Below are positions 1 through 7,336 of a DNA stretch of 19,146 nt, piece after piece (position 1 is the first letter of the stretch; each line of letters opens with the position of its first letter). A program made the translations under genes and the position numbers. Under the pieces are notes generated by a model. It was not told where the DNA came from and searched no databases. It saw only the letters and a program-made list of their open reading frames with translations. Where the stretch lies: contig CAYWIM010000087.1 of assembly GCA_964458325.1 (NCBI GenBank), positions 1 through 19,146 of the forward strand, read 5' to 3'. The stretch is from JAGMXM01 sp964458325 (GTDB lineage Bacteria; Verrucomicrobiota; Verrucomicrobiia; Limisphaerales; UBA1319).

Positions 1-100
1 GCGCCCAAGGCCCCCAGCCCTGCGGGGCGGGGCGGCGCCGGGCCATCGGCTTCGTTGCTCGGTCGGTCGAGTATCGCAGGGGGATACACTCCCTCCCTTG

Positions 101-163
101 CGCCTCGCATCTGGCCCGGCGGCGCTCCCGCCAAAATCGGAAGTAATTTTTGCACAGACCCTA
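101..163 (+). repeat. Dispersed ~63-bp repeat, copy 1
   Basis: This segment starts cgcctcgcatctggcccgg and ends at gcacagaccc. It matches 8932-8994 in the same orientation at about 56 of 63 positions by eye. In both places it lies upstream of a plus-strand gene, about 210 bp from the MBL gene here. It could be the end of a mobile element, a dispersed non-autonomous repeat, or a conserved regulatory sequence. Similarity stops soon after the accc tail. No coding role is apparent. Confidence 0.75.
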
Positions 164-179
164 AGATCGCTTTTGCCGT

Positions 180-220
180 GAGAGGGAAAACCCTCTCCAA
201 ATGTTAGGGAAAGCCCTCTC
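180..220 (+). promoter_or_regulatory. Competing hairpins in the 5' region of the MBL gene
   Basis: gagaggg (180-186) pairs perfectly with ccctctc (191-197) over an aaaa loop. A second ccctctc at 214-220 can pair with the same left arm, or with the local aggg at 206-209. The two right arms therefore compete for one left arm, as in attenuator-like switches, but no U-run or known riboswitch core is present. The transcription start is unknown, so it may not lie in an mRNA at all. Confidence 0.35.
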
Positions 221-372
221 AGCACGCGCCCCGATCACTTGGTAGCATTCGGCTGGCGAATCGCGGCAGGAATTGTTACTGGTCTATTGGCCGATCAGAC
301 GGCGGAGCTGCCGCGGCAGCAATCGAGAGGTGCGTTGGAGCGAATGAACAATCGACAATCAAGCAGGGAAAT

Positions 373-2055
373 ATGAAGAGGAAAATGGTTCTGAGGGGTG
401 GTTTTGTGCCCGTTGCCGCGGCGATCCTGGCGGTGCTTTTGCTGAGCCCGGTGCACGGGCAGCTTGAGATCACTTCCTTCACGCAAGAAGGGAAGTTGAG
501 CTGGAACGATCCGGGCGGGACGGGGACGCACTACGCCGTGCAATGGTCCGCCGCCGGGCTGACCAATTGGTATTCCTGGCAGGATGCACAGGCCCGCCTG
601 AGCGGCCTGGGATCCACGGGCGCCGTTGACGTGCCCATGTTCTATCGGATGGTGTCGCCCGACCCGACCTATCAACCCACTGCGAGCTACAGCTATTTTC
701 ACTCTTTGGAGGCATTCGATCCGCTCACCCCCCTCGAGACCAACGAGATGCGGATCACCTTCATGGGCTCGATGATTCCCTTGCCGGTGCGCAAGGCCCA
801 GGCGGAGATGAGCATCTTCGTCGAGGTGGGCTGGAACGCGGATCCGAACGATCGCGTCTACAAAGGCCGGGCGGTGGACCAGTTCGTCTTCGACTGCGGC
901 GCCGGGGTTTCGGCCAATTACGCGGCCGCGGTGGTGGGATTCCGCCGGATGGACAAGGTGTTCATCAACCACCTGCACGGCGACCACATGAACGATCTCA
1001 CCCACATCTACTGCTTCGGGCCCGCGGGAGACCGGAAGTCGCCCCTTTACGTGTTCGGGCAGAGCATTTCCGGGGTGCCGGATCCCGTCTCGGGAGTCAT
1101 ATACGACGATGGGGTCAGCAATTTCTGCGCGATGGCGCGATCCGCGTGGCGGTGGCACTCGGAAAGCTTCAGCTTCCAACCCAGCGCCTACACCAATTAT
1201 ACAATCCCCACGAAAGCCAGTTGGGGCCTGCCGCACGAGCCGGCGCCCGTTGGCGATGATCCGCCCGACGACGCCTACGCGCTGGTTCCGATCACGCTCG
1301 ATTGGCCAACCATTGGAGGAGTCGCCTACCACAATCCCAGCACGGGGGTGAAGGTTACCCACTACCCGGTGATCCACTGTCGCAAGGGATCAATTGGATA
1401 CAAGCTCGCCTGGACTCCGCCGGGCGCCAGCAAGCCTTTGACGATGATCTACAGCAGCGACACCAAACCCGAAACCAACAGCGTGAACGAGGCCATCAAC
1501 GGAGGCGATGGCGTCGACGTCTTCATCCATGAGATGGTGGTTCCGCCCGAAGTGTGGGCATACAAAAACATGGGCCTCGATGCGCCGCCCCCCACCAACA
1601 GCCCGATTTATGCGAACTACGAGGCCGTTGTCGCACAGTTGATAGACGTTCAGGACAGCTCCCACACCCCCCAGGGGGCGTTTGGCTATCTTCTGAGCCA
1701 GATCGAACCCAAGCCCAAGCTGACGGTTGCCACGCATTTCCCGGTCGCCGATGACACGGTCGCCTCCGCGTTTCAGAGCGTCAGCAATCATTGCCCCGGC
1801 ATCCAAATGGGCAAAGACATTGTCTGGTCCTTCGACCTGATGGTGCTCCGGGTGTTTCCGGACCGGATCGAGCAGCGCCGGGCGGTCGTTTCGGACTACA
1901 GCTTCAACCCGCCCGCCCAGTTGTCCGGCGGCATGAAGCTGCCCAAATACAACGATGGCACCAACGGCAACCCTTACGCCCAGATCGACCTGTCCACGTC
2001 GATTTCACGGACCAATCTGGATGGCTCGGCGAATTGGAGCGCCGACGGCTACTGA
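373..2055 (+). CDS. Secreted MBL-fold metallo-hydrolase (GntH-like)
   Basis: Predicted exported metallo-beta-lactamase-fold hydrolase, 560 aa. Residues 1-29 look like a Sec signal peptide (KRK, then a hydrophobic core, ending near HG). Residues ~31-95 resemble the small beta-rich module found in front of many verrucomicrobial secreted proteins, ending VPMFYRMV. The MBL domain follows from ~125. The zinc motif HLHGDH is at residues 200-205, and further candidate ligands are H335 (VIHC), D363 (SSDTK) and H455 (ATHFPV), consistent with a dinuclear metal site. The overall pattern (FINHLHGDHMNDLTHIY, then a long insertion) recalls proteins annotated as GntH of guanitoxin biosynthesis. No other guanitoxin gene is nearby, so that name describes fold similarity only and the substrate is unknown. 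The gene stands 141 bp before the next gene. The start is supported by the signal peptide and a weak purine-rich run upstream. Confidence 0.85.
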   Translation: MKRKMVLRGGFVPVAAAILAVLLLSPVHGQLEITSFTQEGKLSWNDPGGTGTHYAVQWSAAGLTNWYSWQDAQARLSGLGSTGAVDVPMFYRMVSPDPTYQPTASYSYFHSLEAFDPLTPLETNEMRITFMGSMIPLPVRKAQAEMSIFVEVGWNADPNDRVYKGRAVDQFVFDCGAGVSANYAAAVVGFRRMDKVFINHLHGDHMNDLTHIYCFGPAGDRKSPLYVFGQSISGVPDPVSGVIYDDGVSNFCAMARSAWRWHSESFSFQPSAYTNYTIPTKASWGLPHEPAPVGDDPPDDAYALVPITLDWPTIGGVAYHNPSTGVKVTHYPVIHCRKGSIGYKLAWTPPGASKPLTMIYSSDTKPETNSVNEAINGGDGVDVFIHEMVVPPEVWAYKNMGLDAPPPTNSPIYANYEAVVAQLIDVQDSSHTPQGAFGYLLSQIEPKPKLTVATHFPVADDTVASAFQSVSNHCPGIQMGKDIVWSFDLMVLRVFPDRIEQRRAVVSDYSFNPPAQLSGGMKLPKYNDGTNGNPYAQIDLSTSISRTNLDGSANWSADGY

Positions 2056-2141
2056 GCGGCAACAACGGAGGATGACCGAGGACGTTGGGGCTGCCGGCTG
2101 TGCATGGCAATTCGCAGCGGTGCTGTGGCACAGTTTGCCGG

Positions 2142-2171
2142 TTGACAATCGGCGACGTTAGGGGGTAATCA
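2142..2171 (+). promoter_or_regulatory. Possible promoter for the lipoprotein gene
   Basis: A perfect TTGACA lies at 2142-2147, 50 bp before the lipoprotein start. The candidate -10 at 18-bp spacing (taatca, 2166-2171) is poor, so only the -35-like half is convincing. Confidence 0.25.
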
Positions 2172-2196
2172 AACCGGCATACCCAAACACTGAGCC

Positions 2197-3258
2197 ATGA
2201 CTCCCAGCCTGCGCCATCCGGTCACAATGGTCTTGGGGCTGTCCGTCTCTCTGCTTCTCCTGGCCGGCTGCCGCAACATCGGCCCCAAGACGATACCGCG
2301 GGATCGTTTCGATTACAGCAGCGCCATCTCGGATTCCTGGAAGCGCCACGCGCTCCTCAACATCGTCAAGCTGCGCTACTTCGATCCGCCGATTTCCGTG
2401 GACGTGGGGCAAATCGTGGCTGGCTACTCGCTGGAGACCGATGTCAGCCTGGGCGGGACTTTGGAGCGTGGCAGCGACAGCTTGGCCATGGGCCTCGGCG
2501 CCCGCTACACCGACCGGCCGACGATCACCTACACCCCGCTGACCGGCAACCAGTTCGTCCGCTCGATGCTCATGCCGCTGCCACCCGACGCGGTGTTCTT
2601 CACAGTCCAGTCCGGCTGGCCTGCGGACGGAGTGCTGTTCGCCGCGGTCGCCTCCATCAACGGCTTGAAGAACCAGGAGGGGAGCCTGGCGGGCGTGACA
2701 CCGCCCGATCGCGCGTTTCTGCGCGCGCTCGAGCTGCTGCGGAAGATCCAGCAATCGGGCGCGGTCGCGGTGCGAATTCAACACGACCTGCAGAAGCAAC
2801 AGACCACGCTGCTGGCCTTCCGCTCCGAAGCGGCCTCCCCGGAGACGGTCGCGGACATCGACGAGCTGAGACAGTTGCTCAAGCTGGATCCGGAGGCGCA
2901 GGAATTCAAGATGGTGTTCGCCGCCACACCCAGCAACGATCGCGAGCTGGCAGTGGTTACACGGTCGATGACTCAGATCATGGGGATGATGGCCGCGCAC
3001 GTTCAAGTGCCCGACGAAGATATCGCCGAAGGCCGGGCCACGCCGGGTTTGGGCGGAGCGGCGACACTGCGCATTGCCTGCAGCCAGCGCCGGCCGTCGG
3101 ATGCCTTTGCCGCGGTGCCCTACCGGGGCCGCTGGTTCTGGATCGACGACCGCGATTTGAAGACCAAACGCGCCTTCGCCCTGCTCATGATGCTCGGCAC
3201 GATGGCGGACACCGGTGAGCACCCGCCGCTGCCACTGATCACCATCCCGGCGCAATGA
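2197..3258 (+). CDS. Conserved hypothetical lipoprotein
   Basis: A 353-aa protein with a clear lipoprotein signal: hydrophobic residues 10-22, then lipobox LLAGC with the lipidated cysteine at residue 25. The mature protein begins RNIGPKTIPRDRFDYSSAIS. I recognise the general look of an uncharacterised family in which IPRDRFDYS is followed by a segment like LLNIVKLRYFDPP, a glycine-rich beta segment near 80-100, and a C-terminal FWIDDRDLKTKRAFALLMML segment (about 305-330), but no function is known to me. No transmembrane helix follows the signal, so it should be anchored in a membrane by its lipid and face the periplasm. The DUF4239 gene starts 28 bp downstream on the same strand, so the two are probably co-transcribed. 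No strong Shine-Dalgarno sequence is visible. Confidence 0.8.
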   Translation: MTPSLRHPVTMVLGLSVSLLLLAGCRNIGPKTIPRDRFDYSSAISDSWKRHALLNIVKLRYFDPPISVDVGQIVAGYSLETDVSLGGTLERGSDSLAMGLGARYTDRPTITYTPLTGNQFVRSMLMPLPPDAVFFTVQSGWPADGVLFAAVASINGLKNQEGSLAGVTPPDRAFLRALELLRKIQQSGAVAVRIQHDLQKQQTTLLAFRSEAASPETVADIDELRQLLKLDPEAQEFKMVFAATPSNDRELAVVTRSMTQIMGMMAAHVQVPDEDIAEGRATPGLGGAATLRIACSQRRPSDAFAAVPYRGRWFWIDDRDLKTKRAFALLMMLGTMADTGEHPPLPLITIPAQ

Positions 3259-3286
3259 AAACACAACCGACTGGTCTCCGCCGCCT

Positions 3287-4048
3287 ATGACTGGAGTCGC
3301 CATCGCCTTCATAACCGCTGCGTGCGTTTTCGGTGGCGCGCTGCTTGGTTTGACGCTTCGCAGGATTGTGCCCGGCCATCACGTGAAGGACGAATCCAAG
3401 GACGCTGTCAAAGTGGGGGCCAGCATGATCAGCCTGATGGCTGCGCTGGTGCTGGGCCTATTGGTTAGCTCGGCCAAAAGCAACTTCGATTCAGCGACGG
3501 CAGCGATTATCGAGAGCGGCGCCAAAGTGATTCTGCTGGATCGCGTCCTGGCCAGCTATGGCCCGGAGGCCCAGCCGCTGCGCAACGCTCTGCGCGAGAG
3601 CGTCGCTTCCAGCCTTGAGGCGCTCTGGCCAGAAGAGGGCGTGTCGGACGCGACGTTGAACGCTTTTGAACACCGGACCAACCTGGAGCAGGTCTTGGCC
3701 TCCGTGCGGCTGCTGCAGCCGCAAACCGATGCCCAGCGCCGCTTGCAGGAGGAAGCGCGGGTGCTCTGCCAGGACATCCTGTTCATTCGCTGGCTGCAAA
3801 TCGAGCGGGCCCAGACAGGCATGCCGCTGACCTTCCTGGTGGTCCTCCTCTTCTGGCTGACGGCGCTCTATCTGAGCTTCGGACTCCTGGCCCCGCGCAA
3901 TGCCACCGTCCTGAGCATGATGTTTGTCGGCGCCCTGGCCCTCGCAACCGCGATGTTCTTGATCACTGAAATGAACCACCCGATGGGAGGCGCCATCAAA
4001 GTCTCCAGCGGTCCGATTCGCAAGGCCCTCGAGCACCTTGGCAGATAG
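3287..4048 (+). CDS. DUF4239 (bestrophin-like) membrane protein
   Basis: A 253-aa integral membrane protein with helices at roughly 4-24, 44-62, 180-201 and 207-227. The two helical pairs are separated by a charged, mostly alpha-helical loop of ~115 residues. The C-terminal segment ITEMNHPMGGAIKVSSGPIR is typical of DUF4239, a family with distant similarity to bestrophin channels; no substrate is established. It follows the lipoprotein by 28 bp and probably shares its transcript. It ends with TAG, after which the same reading frame continues open into the LamG-like fragment at ~4085-4393. That continuation shows no DUF4239 features, so I read TAG as the true end. Confidence 0.85.
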   Translation: MTGVAIAFITAACVFGGALLGLTLRRIVPGHHVKDESKDAVKVGASMISLMAALVLGLLVSSAKSNFDSATAAIIESGAKVILLDRVLASYGPEAQPLRNALRESVASSLEALWPEEGVSDATLNAFEHRTNLEQVLASVRLLQPQTDAQRRLQEEARVLCQDILFIRWLQIERAQTGMPLTFLVVLLFWLTALYLSFGLLAPRNATVLSMMFVGALALATAMFLITEMNHPMGGAIKVSSGPIRKALEHLGR

Positions 4049-4084
4049 CCTGATTGCGTCGAGCAGCAACATGTCAGCACCCAA

Positions 4085-4393
4085 AGATCCACTAGGAACA
4101 TCTACACCAGCGGCCTGGTGGCCATCGGCCACACTTGGACGCCAGTGCTCGGCCAATGGTATCACTTGGCAATGACCCGCTCGCAGGGGACGCTGCGCCT
4201 GTTTGTGGATGGCCAGCTTGTCCAATCCGCGCCCAACGCGGCCAACCTCGCCAACAACCGCTCGCCGACCGTGGGCGCCGCCAACAACCCGGCGCTGTGG
4301 TTCAGCGGATCCCTGGACGAGGTGCATCTGGTGAAGGGCAGCGCCCTGTGGACGGAGAGCTTCACCCCGCCGGCCGAGCCCTATCCTTACTGA
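4085..4393 (+). pseudogene. LamG/concanavalin-like domain fragment
   Basis: The frame after the DUF4239 stop encodes the second half of a LamG-type jelly-roll domain. It shows WTPVLGQWYHLAMTR, then GTLRLFVDGQLV and a closing SGSLDEVHLVKGSALW, the core pattern of these carbohydrate-binding-like modules. The first half of the domain, any signal peptide and any partner domain are missing. The only initiation codon in the frame is a GTG at 4118 in the middle of a strand. It is best read as the 3' end of a larger secreted protein gene cut off at its 5' side near 4085. Its stop overlaps the convergent deoC stop region by 7 bp. Confidence 0.7.
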
Positions 4394-5148
4394 GGCTGGC
4401 CGCCTCTCTTCTCGGCCGCTTCCCGCCGGCGGTATTCGTCGAGCATCGCGGCGGTGGCGGTCGCACCGCAGCGGGTTGCCCCGAGGTCGCGGACTTGGAT
4501 GAGGCCATCCAGATCGCGCACGCCGCCGGCGGCCTTCACCTGGACCTTGGGTGACACGCTGGCCCGCATCAGAGCCAGGTCATGCGCGGTCGCACCCTTG
4601 TATTTGTAGCTGCCGTCCGGCTGCTTCACGAATCCGTAGCCGCTCGAGGTCTTCACCCAGTCGGCGCCGGCGCGCTCGCAGATCTGGCAGAGCCTCTTCT
4701 TGAAATCATCGCTGCTCAGGCCCGCGCCGCCTCGGGTGAGATAGTCGTTTTCCAAGATGACCTTCACCTTCGCGCCGCGCGGGTGGGCTTCGTCGCAGAC
4801 GGCCTTCACGTCGCGCTCGACGTAATCCCAGTCGCCGCTGAGGGCCTTGCCGATGTTGATGACCATATCGATCTCGGCCGCGCCGTCGCGGCAGGCCAGC
4901 TCGGTCTCGTAACGCTTGGACTCGGTGCAGGAGCTGCCGTGCGGAAAGCCGATGACGGCGCCGACGAGCACGCCGGTACCCTGGAGGAGTTGGGCGGCGC
5001 TCCGGACGGCGTAGGGTTTGATGCAGACGGAGGCGACACCGTATCGTGCGGCGAGCCGGCAGCCATCCTCCAGCTCCTGATCCGTCATAGCCGGGTGCAG
5101 GAGCGAGTGGTCAATCATCCCGGCAAGCTGCTCGAAGGTGTATTTCAT
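4387..5148 (-). CDS. deoC: Deoxyribose-phosphate aldolase
   Basis: Class I aldolase of 253 aa that cleaves 2-deoxyribose-5-phosphate to glyceraldehyde-3-phosphate and acetaldehyde in the cytoplasm, normally in deoxynucleoside catabolism. The catalytic set is visible: D94 in AEIDMVINIG, the Schiff-base lysine K166 in WVKTSSGYG, and K205 in VQVKAAGGVRD. GFPHG (67-71) and the full TIM-barrel length fit DeoC. It begins 3 bp after the stop of the Gfo/Idh oxidoreductase, so the two are one operon. No thymidine phosphorylase or phosphopentomutase is present nearby. The true substrate may therefore be another aldol made by the neighbouring dehydrogenase. The stretch before the ATG has no obvious Shine-Dalgarno sequence, suggesting coupling to the upstream gene. 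Confidence 0.93.
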   Translation of the reverse strand: MKYTFEQLAGMIDHSLLHPAMTDQELEDGCRLAARYGVASVCIKPYAVRSAAQLLQGTGVLVGAVIGFPHGSSCTESKRYETELACRDGAAEIDMVINIGKALSGDWDYVERDVKAVCDEAHPRGAKVKVILENDYLTRGGAGLSSDDFKKRLCQICERAGADWVKTSSGYGFVKQPDGSYKYKGATAHDLALMRASVSPKVQVKAAGGVRDLDGLIQVRDLGATRCGATATAAMLDEYRRREAAEKRGGQPQ

Positions 5149-5151
5149 AGG

Positions 5152-6312
5152 TTAAACAAAAACCCATTGGCGGCATTGGCTGCTCTTCAGGATCGCTTCG
5201 CAAACGGCGACTTCCTGGTGGCCGTCCCGGGCGGTGGCGAACAGGCGATCGCCGGGGCCGCCGGCGATGGCCGTGTAGATGTTGCGGAAGTTCATCTTGA
5301 ACGTGTCCGGAAAACCTTCCACGTGGCCGGGCGGATAATCCATGAGGCCCGCCGCGCCTGCGCCGAATGCGGCCGTGGCGCGCACGGCCGTCTCGTTCGC
5401 GCCGTCGCGGCTGCCGAAGTGGAGCGTCTCCGGCTCTTCCGAGCACCACCACGCCGACTTCTTCGAGCCGTAGATTTCGATGCGGATGCAGTTCTTCCGG
5501 CCGGCCGCAACCTGCGAGACGCCCAGGTTGCCGCGCGCGCCGTTCGCGAACCGCAGCAGCACGCTGCCGAAATCGTCGGTCCGAACCCGGTAGGCGGCAT
5601 AGCGCACCTTCGCGGCCGCCTCGGCGAAGGTCTGCACCTCGCCCAATGGGCGCTGGCGGGTTTTATGCCACGTCGCCAGATCGGCCAGCACCGACCGAAT
5701 CCCCGCGCCGAGGATGAACGACACGGCGTCCATCCAATGCGTGCCGATATCGGCCACGGCGCGCAGTTTGCCGCCCTCCTTGGGAAGCAGCCGCCAGTTG
5801 TAGTCGGTGTCCTTGAACAGCCAGTCCTGCAAATACGAGCCGTTGACGTGGATGATGTCGCCAAGCTCGCCGCGCTCGACCCGCTGCCGCATCGCGAGCA
5901 CGGCCGGGTAGAAGCGGACGTTGTAGTTTACGGCGAACACACGTCTCGCCGCCTGCGCCGCCTGGACGATCCGCGCCGTTTCGCGGGTGTTCATGGCGAG
6001 CGGTTTCTCGCAGACGACGTGCTTTCCGGCCCGCAGCGCGGCCAGCGACATCTCGCAATGGAACCGGTTGGGCGCGGTGATGTGGACGACGTCCACCTCC
6101 GGGCAGGCCAGGAGATCCCGGTAATCGGCGAACGCCTGCGGGATCGCCAGCCGGGTCGCGGCTCGGGCGCCCAGATCGCCCACGTCGCAGATCGCGGCCA
6201 CGGTGATCCCGAGCCGACGCAGCGCCTCGACGTGGACGGGGCCAATGAAGCCCGTGCCGATTACGCCAGCCCTCAGGGAGTGGATGTCCGGATCTGATTT
6301 CATAGGGTTCAT
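5152..6312 (-). CDS. Gfo/Idh/MocA family oxidoreductase
   Basis: A 386-aa cytoplasmic NAD(P)-dependent sugar or polyol dehydrogenase. The Rossmann motif GVIGTGFIG is at residues 16-24 and the acid-ended second strand AAICDVGD follows. The family signature CEKPLA contains the catalytic EKP at 102-104, and DIGTHWMD at 188-195 supplies the usual catalytic-region histidine. No signal peptide is seen, unlike the other Gfo/Idh protein in this window. It is the first gene of a two-gene operon with deoC. The start could be ATG at 6312 or the in-frame ATG at 6303; neither has a strong ribosome site. The specific substrate cannot be read from the sequence. Confidence 0.9.
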   Translation of the reverse strand: MNPMKSDPDIHSLRAGVIGTGFIGPVHVEALRRLGITVAAICDVGDLGARAATRLAIPQAFADYRDLLACPEVDVVHITAPNRFHCEMSLAALRAGKHVVCEKPLAMNTRETARIVQAAQAARRVFAVNYNVRFYPAVLAMRQRVERGELGDIIHVNGSYLQDWLFKDTDYNWRLLPKEGGKLRAVADIGTHWMDAVSFILGAGIRSVLADLATWHKTRQRPLGEVQTFAEAAAKVRYAAYRVRTDDFGSVLLRFANGARGNLGVSQVAAGRKNCIRIEIYGSKKSAWWCSEEPETLHFGSRDGANETAVRATAAFGAGAAGLMDYPPGHVEGFPDTFKMNFRNIYTAIAGGPGDRLFATARDGHQEVAVCEAILKSSQCRQWVFV

Positions 6313-6341
6313 GGCGCCAATCCGGCTGCATCGACACAGTT

Positions 6342-6359
6342 GACAAACCTATTGTTGTC
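6342..6359 (-). promoter_or_regulatory. Small dyad upstream of the Gfo/Idh-deoC operon
   Basis: gacaa (6342-6346) and ttgtc (6355-6359) form an inverted repeat with an 8-bp spacer, 30 bp before the operon start on the minus strand. It could be an operator half-site pair, but 5-bp arms arise easily by chance and no promoter elements were recognised around it. Confidence 0.2.
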
Positions 6360-6374
6360 CATCGTCGGCTCGAT

Positions 6375-6734
6375 TCAGGTTTCCGGCGGCGCCGGCACAT
6401 CCGGGTTCGCCCGGTAGTCAATCACCCTGACCTTTTCCAGCGTCACCAGGCCCCCTTTCATCATCTCATCCAGCACCGGCAGGAAGCCGTTGATCTTCTC
6501 CTCCGTGTCCACGATCTCGATGACCAGAGGCAGGTCCATGGAAAGCTGGAGGATCTTGGCCGTGTGGAGCCGGCTCGATTTCCCGTAGCCCATGGGCCCC
6601 CGCAGCACGGTCGCGCCCGCTAGGTGCAGCTCGCGCGCCTTGAGCACGATGGCTTCGTAGAGCGGCTGGTGTTTCCACCGATCCGTTTCGCCGATGAAAA
6701 CCCGGAGCAGCACGGCTTCATGGGGCAGATGCAT
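6375..6734 (-). CDS. DUF190 family protein next to crcB
   Basis: A 119-aa soluble protein. The pattern VLLRVFIGETDRW, then LYEAIVLKARELHLAGATVLRGPMGYG, then PLVIEIVDTEEKI and GLVTLEKVRVIDY is typical of DUF190. This family has a PII-like ferredoxin fold and is commonly encoded beside crcB. The frame stays open further upstream, but the true start is the ATG at 6734, two bases after the crcB stop, preceded by the purine-rich aagggggtgtgagg. The role is not established; a regulatory or accessory function for fluoride export is inferred from neighbourhood only. Confidence 0.88.
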   Translation of the reverse strand: MHLPHEAVLLRVFIGETDRWKHQPLYEAIVLKARELHLAGATVLRGPMGYGKSSRLHTAKILQLSMDLPLVIEIVDTEEKINGFLPVLDEMMKGGLVTLEKVRVIDYRANPDVPAPPET

Positions 6735-6736
6735 CC

Positions 6737-7135
6737 TCACACCCCCTTCGTTGTGTTCACCGCCAGGGCAATCGCGTGGCCCAGCCACACCGCCGCCAGG
6801 CACAAGAACACCGACAGCACGGCATTGCCGCCAGCCCGGAACCATTGCCCGTTCTCGGCGAGGTTCAGTGTCTGCAGGCTGAAAGAGGAAAAGGTGGTGT
6901 AGCCGCCGCAGACTCCGAGCATGAAAAATTGGCGGAAGGAAGCCGGAGCCATGAAACGCCCTTCGGGCCCGGTGAGCGTGGCGAACAGGCCGATGATGAA
7001 CGAGCCGGTGACATTGACCAACAACGTGCCCCAGGGAAAGGTCTGACCGGCCTGCGCGGCCACGAAGCCGGAAGCCCAACAGCGGGCCAAGCTGCCCAGC
7101 CCGCCGCCTGCGAAAATCAACAGTCCATTCAACAT
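6737..7135 (-). CDS. crcB: Fluoride channel CrcB/Fluc
   Basis: A 132-aa membrane protein with four hydrophobic segments (about 3-24, 36-54, 66-90 and 103-127). Family motifs are present: GGGLGSLARCW (10-20), GTLLVNVTGSFIIGL (36-50) with the conserved N41, and the GGYTTFSSFS box (77-86) that carries the phenylalanines and sodium-site residues. It exports fluoride as a dual-topology dimer. The usual glutamate after the FS box is glutamine here (SLQT), a tolerated variation as far as I know. The start ATG has GGGGGTGGA five bases upstream. I looked for a fluoride riboswitch upstream and did not find a convincing one. Confidence 0.95.
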   Translation of the reverse strand: MLNGLLIFAGGGLGSLARCWASGFVAAQAGQTFPWGTLLVNVTGSFIIGLFATLTGPEGRFMAPASFRQFFMLGVCGGYTTFSSFSLQTLNLAENGQWFRAGGNAVLSVFLCLAAVWLGHAIALAVNTTKGV

Positions 7136-7336
7136 GGTTCCACCCCCGCCGCGCCAAGCCGCGCTGGTCGAGGATATCAGCCTTGCATCCGGTCGGGCGG
7201 CTCAGCCGCCTGGCGAGTTGGCCAACGCTATTGCGGAGGCTCACGATGCCAAGGATCGGGTGCATCGGCAATCCAAAAGAATATGGGATCGGTCATTACT
7301 ATTGACACAGACAACCTTTTTCTGCGCTTTGCCTCC

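Larger units (their letters stand above)
1..372. other. Non-coding region upstream of the MBL-fold gene
   Basis: No convincing gene is seen here on either strand; open frames are short or antisense to the next gene. It begins with a very GC-rich stretch, holds a small dyad (gtatc at 71-75 and gatac at 83-87), then the dispersed repeat at 101-163 and the hairpin region at 180-220. A purine-rich run (cagggaaat) directly before the ATG at 373 could serve as a weak ribosome-binding site. No clear sigma70-type promoter was found. Confidence 0.5.

Noticed and set aside
295..1377. Long minus-strand open frame opposite the MBL gene
   Set aside because: It is antisense to a well-supported coding region, is rich in R, H, G and V as expected from GC-rich shadows, and has no family resemblance.
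4582..6297. 571-codon plus-strand frame opposite deoC and the Gfo/Idh gene
   Set aside because: It spans two genes with clear catalytic motifs on the other strand and shows only A, R, G and V-rich shadow sequence.
7136..7280. Possible fluoride riboswitch upstream of crcB (ggctgatatcctcgacc on the minus strand)
   Set aside because: Only the 3' ggctgat part resembles the motif. The required pairing partner and the 5' conserved core are not found upstream.
7304..7309. TTGACA-like -35 before the transposase remnant
   Set aside because: No acceptable -10 element follows at normal spacing, and the gene is dead.
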